From the NCBI GenBank assembly GCA_001643675.2, contig LSRY02000017.1, forward strand, positions 434,001 to 498,000: DNA of 64,000 bases, given 5' to 3'. Shown piece after piece: positions 24,158-37,000 of the stretch. Under the pieces are notes generated by a model, which did not search any database, was not told the origin of the DNA, and worked only from the letters and a program-made list of their open reading frames with translations. This stretch comes from Monocercomonoides exilis (Eukaryota > Preaxostyla > Oxymonadida > Polymastigidae). How positions within the stretch are numbered: position 1 is the stretch's first letter; each line of letters opens with the position of its first letter. The position numbers were made by a program, and so were the translations under genes.

Positions 24158-27100
24158 ATGGATTCAAATCCCTTTCACACATCTATCCAAGAACGTTCAG
24201 AATTAAGAAAACAAACATTTGCCCAGGGTTAGCTTTTTTAACTTTACAATATATTTTAACAGTTTTAATCCTGAAAACTGTTTATAAATGTTTTCAATTT
24301 TGTAGATCATGATCCAGCAAATCGGAGGAATCATTTTGATGAGGCTCAATTCAGCATGAGGAATTCAAGCCGAAATGAAAAGCTTAATTCGCATAGAACA
24401 TTTACGGAAGCAGATGATTTTTCCAAAATGAGCGATGAAACAAAAAACATGGTTTTTATTATTTAATTAACACAAGTTAACTGATTGGTTTTAATATCAT
24501 TATTTTACTTAAGGTTGCGCATCTTCACGAAGAAGTGCCAAAACTTTCAAATCCTGATCCAAGCATTAGACACGAGGGACTAAAGTTTTGTGCAAATCTT
24601 GTGGGGAAAGGCATGTTCATTTCTTAATACCATTAATGCTTATCTGACCATTTTTTATTTTTTAATCATTCCATGGGGTGCAGATGAGTTTCCACCAATT
24701 CAGTCTTTGTTAGAAACAGGAGCACTTCGGCCAATTATAGAAAATTTAAAAGTTGATACTTATCCAAACAACCAGAAATTTGCTTTAATAATTTTAACTA
24801 ATGTTGTTATGCGAAGCAAAGAGAACTCTTTATTAGTTGCAAAGGAAAATGGAGTTGTGGAGGTGATTAAATGTCTTTTTTCACCAGTTGATGATGTAAT
24901 TGAAGAGGCACTATGGTGCATATCAAATCTTCTTCACGATATTCCAGCAACAGACAAGGTGATGCTCGATTTAGATATATTTGATGCGTTCACCTGGCTT
25001 TTGTCTGGCGAAATTCGTGATCAATCCATCCGCAATGCAGAGCGAACGAACCGCTGGGTGCAGCGGATGATGGAGATGGGCTTTTCTCAGCAGCAGCTGG
25101 AGCACGAGCAGCCTCCGCAGGCACCGAATTATGTCATTCCAGCTGGAAGCGCGCCTATTCTGAGCACATGTGCAGCGTGTCTCAATGAGAAAGTTGGGAA
25201 GGCGTTTGCGTCACATGCGCGGGAAAAGCTGGTTGCGAATGCGCTGGAGGCTGTTTTCTCCAAATCACAGATTGCACAGATACCCGAGTGGTTCTGCCAG
25301 ATTGTGCTGTCGCGGACACGGATATTCCTCGTGTCGCAGGATGCAGACACACTCAGCTCGGCGCTCCATGTGCTGAAGACGATCAGCGCCTCACAGGAGA
25401 AATCGAAGCTCCTCTTGATGTACAACTTCATCCCTCTGCTGAGCCCTTGGCTGTTTATCGTATGGTTTGGAACTGATATGTGCTGATTTCTTTTTAATTT
25501 TTTCTTTTTTATTTTCTTTTTGTTTTTTCTTGAAACTTCATTGAAATGTGCTTTATTGAATTATCCTTTGTTATTTCAAACATCTTTTTATTTATTTATT
25601 TATTTATTTATTTATTCACAAATTAATTGTATCATTTCTATTCTTTTTCTTTTTGTCTTTTCTTTCTTTTCATCTCCAGCAAAAATGAAACCCATGCCCG
25701 TATCCTATCCCTCACACTCAATGTCCTCTCCATCATCTGCAAGACAAACGTCCTCTTAACCCAGCAGCTCCTCAGCAGCGCCCCAGTCAGCAGCATCGTC
25801 GGGATCGCGCAGTCCACGTCATACAACGTCTGCTGCAACGTCTTCCAGCTCCTCCGCTCTGTCCTCGTCTCTCTCCCTTCGCAGTACCCAGCAGTTCTGC
25901 AGTCAAATGCCCATCGTATGGCCATGACTCGTTTATTCCACCAGTCCCTGCGTCCAGAAGAGGCATGCTCTATTGCCTTGTTTCTCGCAGTCTTCTGCAG
26001 CTGTGGCGATGAAGGTGTGGGGGATCTGGTGAAGCTGCAGTTGTGCACAGCCATTATGGAACTGCTACGTAAATTGTATGAGAAGGTGGAGTGTGTCGAT
26101 GCGATCTTGACGCTGTGTGAGGCGCTGCTGGATGCGGTGGACAAAGGCGGGGAGATGATGGCCGACGGGGTGGAGGTGACAAAGGACGAGTATCAGAAGA
26201 GGCAGCTGGAAAGAGAAAGGGCAGCGCGCATTCGGATGCGGCAGCAGGAGGCGCTGGGCACGAGCATGCGGTTTGGGAACGGGATTATGCCGTATGGGTC
26301 GGTGAAGTCGTGGAAGGACATCATGGAAGAGGAGAAGGAGAGGGTGAAGTCGAGGGAGGCGCAGATGAAGAAGCAGCGGCAGGTGCTGAAGAGCCGGTTT
26401 GAGCTGAGGCTGAAGCTGAGGAAGGAAGTGAAGACGCAGTTTGTGGAGAAAGGGATTGTGGGGTTCTTTGTGGAAATGTTGGATGTGAAGAACAAGCTGC
26501 TGAAGAAGCGTGTGGATAAGTTTTTGGCGACTCATTTCAAAGATTATTTGAGTAGAGATGCAGAAGAGTTGGAAGGGATGCATAGAGAAAGGGTGATGAC
26601 AGAGCAAAATGAAGGAAAAAGGAGGAAAAAAGGGAAAAAAGGGAAAAGGGGGATGAATGAAGAAGAAGAAGCAGGAGCAGCAGCAGCAGGAGGAGGAGAG
26701 AAAAACATGGATGAGGAAGGAGAAGATGGAGAAGATGGAGATGGAGATGATGATGAGGAGGATGACAATGAATCCGAGGAAGAAAGCGAGAATTCTGACA
26801 CAGCGCCCAACCCGTCCATCTTCACCATTATTGATCCACAAAGCGCTTCTTCTCTGTTTGCACCTTCATCTTCAGCACAGCAAGGGATGAATTCAGAGTC
26901 AGATATGTCTTCTTCTGCAGACAATGCCTCGGCCAGCACTCAGCCTTCTGCTGCACAGCCGTTCTCTCCATTTGGCGCTTCTTCTTCTTCCTCTTCCTCT
27001 TCCTCTCTTTCTTCTTCTTCTGCTTCTTCTTTAATGTCACAAACAGGCAAACAACCTGTTTCTGCTACCAATCCATATTTCCCCACACAATCGTATTATC

Positions 27101-27789
27101 AATCCATTTCAGCCAATCCATTTGAAACTTCATCATCTTCTTCTTCTCTTCCTCTTCCTCAGCCTAACCAAAACACACCACTTTCTTCAACTTCCTCTTC
27201 TCTTGCTTCCTCTTCCTCTTCCTCCTCCTCTTCTTCTGCTGCTCTGCCAAACCCGCTTGCCTCACCTCCGCTTCCTGTCGTGTCCACACCTTCACCTTCA
27301 TCTTCTCCTTCGTCTGCTTCTGTTTCTGCTTCTAATCTGACAGAATCAAACCCATTTGCAACAGGAGCGTTATCAGCAACTGCACCTTCTTCTTCCTCTG
27401 CTTCTTCTTCTTCTTCTTCACAGCCAGCACAGCTGTTTCCTTTCCCTTCTACCAATTCTTCTTCTTCTTCTTCCCTCACTTCATCGCCTTTCGGCTTGGC
27501 ACCTTCTTCTTTCCCATCTGACTCCTCTGCCCCTTCTTCACATTCCATTTTTTCTTCTCAGCTGGCACAAAACAGACAACAGCAACAACAGCAACCTTCT
27601 CCTCTGAATGTCTCAAACGCTTCTTCTTCTTCTTCTTCTTTAGCCAATCCTGCCACTTCTGCAGGAATGACACGGCAACCAAATGTGTTTGCATCACAGG
27701 CATCCAGTTTCCCTTTCCCTCAGCAGGCACCTAACTTCTCCTTTGCACAGCAGCAGCAGCAGCAGCAGCAGCAGAATCCTTCTGGGTAA
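24158..27789 (+). CDS. importin-alpha-like armadillo-repeat protein with NPF/FG-rich tail
   Basis: Resembles the karyopherin-alpha adaptor that carries NLS cargo into the nucleus. Five exons: 24158..24227, 24306..24451, 24514..24610, 24684..25452 and 25680..27789 (1063 aa), all in frame. Residues about 25-60 (ANRRNHFDEAQFSMRNSSRN) could be an importin-beta-binding-like basic segment. The armadillo part is close to importin-alpha: DEFPPIQSLLETGALRPIIE, FALIILTNVV, then EEALWCISNLLHD. A Lys/Arg-rich helix and an acidic stretch follow. The last about 330 residues are Ser-rich with NPF, SPFG, FPFP and a poly-Gln run (CAG repeats at about 27751-27771). Canonical importin-alpha is about 530 aa and lacks this tail, so an endocytic or nucleoporin-like role is possible. 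The exon 3 donor is GC (GCATGT at 24611); no GT donor gives the right phase. Confidence 0.75.
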
Positions 27790-28227
27790 ATTCAACAGAA
27801 TAATTCTGGATATTATTATTATTAATGCTTTTGAGTTTTTTATGAGTCTCATTTATTTTTTTGAAAAATGAAAAAATATAAAGAATTAAAAAGATAGAAA
27901 ACAATATGGCTTTATTGCTGTGCTTGAAAGAATCTAATTTTATCAAATCAGTACGATTTTGCTTTTTATCTATGAATTATTTTTGACTGGAGATAGTAAT
28001 ACGTGAAAAACCGTTTTTCTTTTCAGACAATACATGTGTCAATTCATGAAGAGTAATTGATATTCAGTTTAGCAGTGAGAAATTCTCTCCAAATGCAAAT
28101 GAATATTTCCATTTTGATTATAAACATAATAAACATACACTTTAATTATTGGAAAATGCAAATTGGGATTTTTGTTGATGAAAAATTTTTGAGATGTTCG
28201 GAATAAACTTGGTATGGCTAAGATCAA
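27790..28227. other. intergenic region
   Basis: About 440 bp, AT-rich, between the importin-like gene and the phosphatase (same strand). Nothing is recognised. Confidence 0.5.
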
Positions 28228-30395
28228 ATGTTTATTTATTTCACATCGTTTTTCGTCCTTTTATTTTTAAATGCAAATGTTGCATCTGCCGAAGGAAATG
28301 AAGCGCCAGAAATAATTCAATTTCTAGCAATTTCTCGGCATGGAGCACGAGCGCCAAAGAGATATATTCCAACCCTTCCTTGCGATTCATTTAAAGTGGC
28401 TTTTGCTGAATTAACGGAGACTGGACAAAAGCAGCATTATGAACTTGGAAAGCAAATTAGAAAGGATTATCCTTTTATACCAAAGGATTACAAGCAATCT
28501 GATTTTTATTTTCGGTCATCAGATGAAGACCGCTCACTTATGTCGTGTGAGAATAACCTCATGGGTTTATTTGAAGACAACTTTAAAAAGCAGCTGCCTT
28601 TTCAGGTGCGAAAATAAACTTATTTCTATATATTAAAAAAATATTTTCTCAGAGCTACCCTGTTCATTCTGAATCTCGCGATAATGATTACATAATACAA
28701 GGAAGGAAATCTTGTAAAAAGTTTGTTCTTTATGTTTTAAAAATGAATTTAATGAAAATTTAAATATTTGTAATTCAGAGAGATAACAAAAATTGAAGAT
28801 GAAATCATGAAAGGAGATACCTACCGTAAAAAAGAGGAAGAATCAAAGCCGCTTCTTAAAAATTTGACAGAAAAGGGTGGCTTTAATTTCACTTTGACAA
28901 TTGACACGCTCTCCGAGGTTGGAGATCCATTAGATTGTGCAAATGCCCATGGGTACAAGGAATGCATGTTCAAGGGAGAAGACGAACCTCTAAATGATAA
29001 AGCTCTTGAACTTGATAAATGGTCGGTATGAAACTTGCGTTCACATTGATTGATAAGTGTAAGTTATTCATATGATATTTTCTCACCCAGAATCAAATCA
29101 TGCATCCAAAAGAAAACAGCGAACTGGCAAAGATGCTCATTTCACCCTTTGTCGAAGAAGTTGTATCGAAAATTGAAGCTGGAATGAAGAAGAAATCATA
29201 TCAATACTTGTTTTATTCTGGTCATGATGGCAATTTGCTATCTCTTATTCAATTGTTCAAGAAAGATTCACCAGGTGTGCAAGACAAGTTATTTATGATT
29301 TGAAATGACGAGCGCTAATGAACTGAATTCGATTGAATCAATTTTTTGGATCTTTAAATTTTTTTTAAAATCAAATTTGAAATTTGTTTTTCTCATTTTT
29401 ATAAAAATTTGAACACCATTGAATTACTCTATAACATAGGAAAAGTTCCATATGCTTCAATCTTCTATTTCGAAGTGTACAAAATTAACAGCGCTGCTAA
29501 ACGACCATTCAAAGAAAGCGACATTGGAATCAAGCTTGGCTATCGACCTTTTGAAACCACAGCCACAACAGTTAAAAATGTCAATGAGCAACTAAACAAT
29601 ACAAATTCTAAGGGGAAAAGCATCAGAGCCAATAATGCTGTGACTTTGAAGAGCGAAATGGCAGAAAAACCGAAGGACGGGGCCTGGAACAGATTTGGAA
29701 AGGCGTTTAAAATTGATTGGGAAGCAGTCGAAGCTGAAGAAGAAAGGCGCAGAAACAGCAATGAAATGTCTAATTCTGAAAGCATTCAGTACAGTTACAC
29801 ATTGGCTGACAAAGCGACAAATGACTACACAAAAGATGTGTGTGGAAAGGATTACTGCACTGTGTCAGATCTCAAAAAGTATGAAAAGAACTAGTTTTTC
29901 TTTTTTCTTTTTTCTTTTTTCTTTTTTCTTTTTTCTTTTTTCTTTTTTCTTTTTTCTTTTTCTTTTTCTTTTTTTCTTTTTCTTTTTTCTTTTCTTTTCT
30001 TTTTTTTATTTTCAAATTTTAATTTTGTTTTTTTATTGATTTTATTCAATTTTATGAAAAATCATTATTTTATTTAATTTTATTTAATAATTTATTTATT
30101 CCTCACATTCTTCGACAATTGCATCATTTCTATTATAACCATCAGATATTTCCTGACAACAGCCGAGTGGAAGAAACGGTGCCAGATTAACGTTGAGGCT
30201 GAACATGAAGACAAAACAGCTGCATATGAAGCCCAACTGAAGAAATGGAAGGCAGTAGCGACTGTTGTGAGTGTGATATTGGCTGTTGTGTGTGTGTCGG
30301 CTGTGCTGGTGATTGTCATTATGTTCATAAAGAAAAGACGCAACAGCAAGAGAATGGAGTATGAAAACGGGAAGTTCAGACCGTTGAATTCGTAA
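28228..30395 (+). CDS. membrane-anchored histidine acid phosphatase
   Basis: Histidine phosphatase clan 2 (lysosomal/prostatic acid phosphatase type), a phosphomonoesterase acting in the secretory or lysosomal lumen or on the cell surface. Six exons: 28228..28605, 28653..28720, 28779..29025, 29091..29274, 29440..29878 and 30146..30395 (521 aa), all in frame. A signal peptide (MFIYFTSFFVLLFLNANVASA) is followed by the catalytic RHGARAP at about 37-43 (nucleophilic His). The second catalytic motif is SGHDGN at about 274 (His-Asp proton donor). An extra C-terminal exon adds a stalk (KKYFLTTAEWKKRC), one transmembrane helix at about 474-497 and a basic cytosolic tail ending FRPLNS. The type I topology is the same as lysosomal acid phosphatase. 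Introns are 47-267 bp, and the longest carries a C/T-rich repeat. Confidence 0.92.
29890..30008. repeat. (CTTTTTT)n pyrimidine tract in phosphatase intron 5
   Basis: About ten 7-bp TTTTTTC units followed by degenerate CTTTTT lie inside the 267-bp intron 29879..30145, upstream of the CATCAG acceptor. Confidence 0.9.
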
Positions 30396-31057
30396 GTTGT
30401 TCCATTGATTAAAAGAAATAAAATAAAATGAAAATTGAATTAAATATATCAGAGAATTTTGTGAGTTTGACTCAATACATTGTTTTGGATTGATGTTAAT
30501 ATGTCGTAAATGCAACTATTTTTTCGTTCTTCAACAAATGTTTATGTCAAAAAAAATTTTTTTCCTTTATTTTTTTTTTTGTATTTTTTTGTAATATATT
30601 ATTTGAGCTTGAAAATCGAGTTATTTTGACTTTCTAACATTTCATAATATATTATGGAATTATTTATAAGAAAGTTCACAAACATGTTTGCTTATTGATG
30701 TTTAAGAAGCTTGTTAAAAATTGTATTTTTACGAAAATGTGAATAATCTGAAAGTTCATAACGAAAATACATTGAATTGTTTTTGTTTTGCAATTATTAT
30801 TAGACCATTAATCACTAACATTGTTGGAAATTTGTTTATATTGTTTTTTCTTAACTTTCGAAATAACGCTTTTTTTTCTTTATGAGAATTTTTTTTTTAT
30901 ATGTTTCGTTCAAAATACCAACAAGTTTGCACAAATATTCAGATTTTTAGACTTTGAATGATAACCTCATATTGCATTTCATTGAACACAGATTTTTTCA
31001 TTTCACCACACATTAAATCACGCCCATTCTTTTATATTTCGGAAGTGTTTTGATATT
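30396..31057. other. intergenic region
   Basis: About 660 bp of very AT-rich sequence between the phosphatase and the first beta-helix gene (same strand). No feature is recognised. Confidence 0.5.
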
Positions 31058-34000
31058 ATGGATCATATGATCAATAAAGTTCTTCGTTGTTTTGTTTTTC
31101 GTAAAGCAATGATATTATACATATTATTTTTATTATCTTATCAATACGGTGAAATTGCTCAAAATGTGCATGTTTTGCAAGGTATGTTCAAACTTGTATA
31201 ACTCTCTTTCAACAATTATGATTTATTTTTATTTTCGGTTGGATTTTTTGTAATTTCATTTTTTTATAAAAAAATCATTGGTGAAAATTAATTAGATATT
31301 GCTTTAACAAAGGCAAATGATGATGAACCCGTCACCGTATACTTGGATACCTCAATCGGGAACAATCATAATAACAAATGTAAGGATCAATCACATCCTT
31401 GCTATTCCTTCAAACAACTTGGAAGCCTTTCATATAAATCGATGATAACGCATCTTCCATCGTCTCAAACGTTTAAGATGCAAACAGCTTCATTTTCTGG
31501 AACAAAAATGGTTGTAAAAGGTTCGAATACTTCAATGCCCAAAATACAATCATCTGAAGTTGTTGCAGAATGGAATTGCATGCTTAGAGAAACTTACTTT
31601 AGTATTAATGAGGTTGAGCTTGCCGTTGTAAATTGTACAGCAATTGATCAAGGATCCTTATTTTTTCTAAACGAGAATTCTCAACTTTTTCTTATGAGTT
31701 GCAAAATTAATCACGGTTCTACAACCGAATCAGGAAAATCTTTTGCAAAATCAACTTCTGGAATTGTAGTTATCAACTATTGTACAATTTCTGGAATCTC
31801 TTTTACAGGGTCAGATTCATTTTTTATGGTGACTGAAGCATCTGGATTGATGATTTCTTCTTCGAATTTTACAAAAATTACTCTAACAAAAGGATCTTCA
31901 TTAATATCATTTGCCGGTTCTGATGAATTTTCCGTTGAAAACTGTAAGTTTATGCAAATAAAGAATTTAAATCTTGATTCGGCTGTTATATATTTACATC
32001 GATCGGCTGCTTCTACGCCGGAAGATCGAAAAATGATCATCAATAACTGTGTGTTCAATGCGTCTAGCAACGATTCCGAACTGCATCAAGGTACGTTTCT
32101 TGTTGTTACGAATGAAGGCGGAGGAAGTGTTGGTGAGTACTTGGGAATTGAAGGAACGACTTTCTGCAGCATCTGGGGGCAGAACAGCGCGCGAGCAGTT
32201 CTGATCAATCGTACAGGAGATTTTGAAGCAGGCGTTGTGAAGTTTGAGAATTGTGTGTTCTCAAACATTTATTCTGCTCTTAGCGGAGCTGCTGTATCTA
32301 TCACAGCTACAAACAACCAAGTCCAGTTTATTGGGTGCTCGTTTACAGATTGTGAGTCGTCTGAGTGGTATGCTGGTATTCTCTACTTCGGCTCAACGAA
32401 AGGGATGTCGTATACAGAACTTTCTGATCAGTCACAACCGACACTTTTAGTTGACAGGTGCACGTTTTCACGTTGCAATTCGAAGACAAGCGCTGGATAC
32501 GGTGGTTCGTTGTTCATTTCTGATGCTGGCTGGGTGAAAGTTGTTCAGTCTTCTTTCGCGGATGGTTATTCGGGTGGCGGAGGAGGTGCAATTGCTTATG
32601 TGGATGGCAGCAGTGGATTTAGTACCATTCCGACTTCTTCTTCTTCTTCGAATGAATTAGACGACGAGAACACTTCACTTTCTTCATCATCATCTTCTTC
32701 TTCTTCTTCCACTTCACAGCATTCATCAAACACTGCCAGCATTCCATTGACTCTGACTCTGGCTTCGTGTAATTTTACAAACATTTCATCGAAAGGCGAC
32801 AAAAGCCACGGAGGAGCCGTGTGCTTCTCAGGGGCTGTAATCCAGATTGGCAAATGTTCCTTCTCCAAGTGCTCTTCTGGTGCTGCGGGAGGAGCTGTTT
32901 CCATCCAGCTGTCAACGAACACTTATCCACAGGCTTTTTCTTCTGGAAATAGTCATTCAGCGATGAATTCTGACTCACTGGATTTCACTTCATTTATTTT
33001 TGAGACGAATTTTTCGAGCAACAAAGTTGGGAAATCTGGAAAAGGTAACGACGTCTATGATATCAATTCCAAAGCTTTGAATTATTGGAACACAGAAAAC
33101 GTGCTTGCATGCAAATCTGACAGTTCCTCAACGAAGTTCGCGTATTATAAAACAGGAAGTTTGGATATCCTTTTTGCAATTAAGTATGACTTCCCAAAAG
33201 AAGGTGAGAAAGTGCACTGGAAAATCTACGTTTCTTCGCTCAATGGCGATGATTCTCAGTTTTGTGGCACCGAAAGCTCGAAATGCAGAAATATTGGCTT
33301 TGCCATGAATTCGACGATGCCGCTGGCACAAAAATTTGAATATTACAACAAGATGACCTCGAGTTCAACTGCCGATGAAAAAAGAAAAATATGTATTCAT
33401 TTCTATATGGATTATACAATGTCGATAATCAGCGCTCCAATCTCACTTGGAACGATCCCAGTGCGTTTGAAGGGAACAGGAAGGCTTTCAACTGAGATGG
33501 TTGCCTCTTCGAATAATTGGGATCCCAATGCTGACTCTGTCATTTATGTCGATGATTCGTCGCTTTCGATGAAGAGCTTTGCTGTTCAGATGTATAAGTT
33601 GAGCAATAGTGGAGTGTGTGCGATTAATGTGAATGGGAAGCGCGGACAGCTGGAGATGTATGATATGATGATTAGGCAGTTCGAGGAATCTCAGGCGGAT
33701 ATCTCCAACTACGGGAAAAGCAGCATTCGTGTGTGCGGGTCTGATGCTACGTTGAATTTGACAGATGTTCATGTCAAATATATGAAGTTTTGGAACACAC
33801 CTGCCATTTTGGTTGAAAGTGCGAAAAATGTTATCATCAACAAATGTGAGTTGTCTCTTCTGAACACAACATCAACGAAAGGAGGAGCTTTGCGCATCAA
33901 TTTGGCAGGAGAGCAGTGGCTTCAGATTAATAACGCATCTTTTGACTGGTGCCAAGCACGAGGGGATTCAGGGAAAGGAGGAGCGTTGTATATAAGCTGC

Positions 34001-37000
34001 ACAGATCTTGTGGGCTCAGATGGCTCGGTTGAATGTGTTGAGACAGACAACTTCATTTTGTCAAATCTCTCTTTTGATTTCACTGACTACGCTCCTGTTG
34101 GCAAGCATTTGTTCCTTTCTGTGAAAAGCCTGAAATCTACCTTAAGTTGCCGACCATTTACTGATTCAACAGACTCTTTATCTCCTTTGGAGGAACGCTT
34201 TGATTTTCCGCTGAGGCCCTCACAGAAACTGGAGCAGGTGAATTCTATTTGTGGTACTGACAGAACTGATTTCAACAACATGAATGTTGATATTTTGGGT
34301 TCGTTTTTGAAGTTCCAGTCGACAATTGTTCATGTTTCTTCAGCGGAGTCTGTTGGAGACACAGCATTCGATTACTTTTTGTGTGGAAGAGCGAAAGAGC
34401 CTTGCAAGACAGTTAGCGAAGCATTGAAGCATTTTGTGAGTGAAAGCTCTGGTACAAGTTTCAATTCAAATAAATTATCTTCTTCTAAGGCAAATGCAGA
34501 AAGGAAATTGGCGATTGTTGAATCTATTGTTGCGCGTGTTCAATTAGAAAAGGATAGGCCATATGTGTTTTCTAACATTGCTGTTGTGTCCTCAAATTCT
34601 GAGAGAAATGCGCTGTTGGCGTTTGATCCCCAATCTTCGTCTTCTTCAGAGTCATCTGCTCCAAATACAGAATATGTGATTATCAGCAACACAGGCAATT
34701 ACATGAAATTCAATCGCTTAAATATACAGTTGATAATGCCATCAACATCTTCTGCAGCCGCAGACACTTGCCGTGCTATTTCTTCATTGATTTCTTCATC
34801 ATCTGGCACAGTGACACTTGACATTGTGACTTTTGTGTTGCCTGGAGACGATTCTTCATTGCCAGGTTCTGGCGTTTATTATTCTCTTTTGAAAGTGACA
34901 GGAGGAGGATGTGTTTTGTCTTCTGTTATTGTAAATGGCCTCAACTTTCGCACTTATCCTTCCAACTCCATTAACACTGCAAATGCTCCTGTTTCCGCAT
35001 TTCAATTCACAAATGAGATCAGAAGCGTTTCGATGAACTCAGTCATCGCAACAAATTGCGCACTTGGCAACGCTCCATTTATCAGCATCGATGTGGAGAG
35101 TTCAGCAGCATCTGCATCAACATCGCTGCAAAATAATCAACATAATTCTGAAGATGCTTCTGAACTGCTTTCATTCGCTTTTAAAAATTGCACTTTTGGC
35201 TCAATTGTCCGCTCAGGATCTGATGCCGTATTGTTTAGTACTGCTAACATAATGAGCGCTCGCTTCGCAAATGAAGAGATGCAACCTCTTTTTGCATTTG
35301 ACTTTACTTCGACAACTTTCAGAGATATCTTCGCAAATGACGGCACCCCAAGTGAAGCCGGAGAAATGAGCGTTATCTCCGGAGAAATAATGAGATTATG
35401 TCAATCAAAAGTTACAATAACCGATTGTAACATTATTGGGAACTCTTCATTATCGCAATTATCGTTAACTCATTCTTCACATGCCAAGCGCAATGCAGAT
35501 GATGTGTTTAGCTGGGAAGGTTCAGCTATCCTTCTCAAAAGCTCTGATACTGTGATTTCTTCTTCCAGCTTCTCATATTGCGCCAATGGTGCTTTAGCTG
35601 CAGCTGATGGCGGGCGACTGGAACTAAACAATGTGGCATTCACCAACAATGATCCACAGATCGAAGGCTTCCCTTCAGCAAGAAGAAACATCCAGTGCTC
35701 AAGTGGTTCAGAAAGCAGAAGTGTGATGAAGAAGTTCAACGGGCAAACTGTGATGGTCATCAACTCGCTTCATGAAGGCAGCGATGGTGCAGACGATGGA
35801 AGTTCGATGTGGATCAACAATGAAGGATGCACACTTGATGGACCTTTGGCTAGCAAAGCGAAAACAATGTTTATTCCACATTTGTACAATGTTGATATTT
35901 TGGATGACAGCGATGAGCTTTCAAATGAGGAGCAATCAAAGAAACTTATGCTGATATTCTATGGAGAAACAATGATGCCACTCAATCTTCGATTTGAAGT
36001 GTTTGAAGTTGCGGCTGTCGAAGTAGATGCAGATGATGTTTCAGAAGCATATACCTCACGAAATTCAGCTTCTTCACTTTATTCATTAAAACCACGCTTT
36101 CAACAACATCATGCGTCTCGGGCAGTGATTGAATCCAAATATCACGAGTTCAACTTCACACAGCACACAAATGACAGTATGGCCTTTGGTGTTATTGACA
36201 CTTCCATTTTTGATTCGGAAGAAGAATGGAGAGTGCGTTTGCTTTATGGCGACTCTTCTTCAGAAGAAGAAGCAGGAAAATCTGAATCTGTTGTAGTGAG
36301 AACAAAAAGTGTAAAGCCTCCAATCGATCCTGTTGGTCCAGAAGATCCTGTTGGCCCTGAAGATCCTCAGAACCCTGATAATCCAAGTGTTAATGGAACA
36401 AACGACAACGGAGTCACTCCTTCGAAAGGAGGAGGTATGATGAAAACAATACTCATAGTTGTCATTTCAGTGTGTGTTGTGGGCGTTGTGTCTGCTGTGG
36501 TTGTTGTGATTTTGGTTGTTCGGAACAGAAACAGAAACAGACAGCGGAGAGTTGGTCAGGCAGCAGCTAAAACGAAGAATCCATTTGATATGAATTCACC
36601 GAACACAGTCGATTATGGAGATGTTGAGGAATCGGAGGACAATAACAATGAACAGTCGAGAAAACTGTTTGCAAAGAAATCCACAAAGCAATTTGATACA
36701 ATCGAAACAGTTGATACTGAAAATGGCAATAATGAAAACATTAAAAAAGCAAAAGGAAACTCACTTCTTGATCTTAACTTAGCAGTCAACGCAGACATAC
36801 AACCTCAAAAGCGATCCAATCGAAATCAGAGAAGAAGAAGACTGAACAATGGGAATGACATTGAAGCCACAGCGGACGAGGCATTTGAGCATAGCGGAGA
36901 CAGTGAAACGGAATACATCGAATTGGAGGATGACAGCATGCCAGTCAAAATCAGCGATATTCCTGCTGAAAATCTGAAGCAGTCGTTTAGAGTTGGCCGA

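Noticed and set aside
24590-24683. Hydrophobic N-terminus of an ORF starting at 24590
   Set aside because: That stretch is intron 3 of the importin-like gene read in a different frame from exon 3; it is not a signal peptide.
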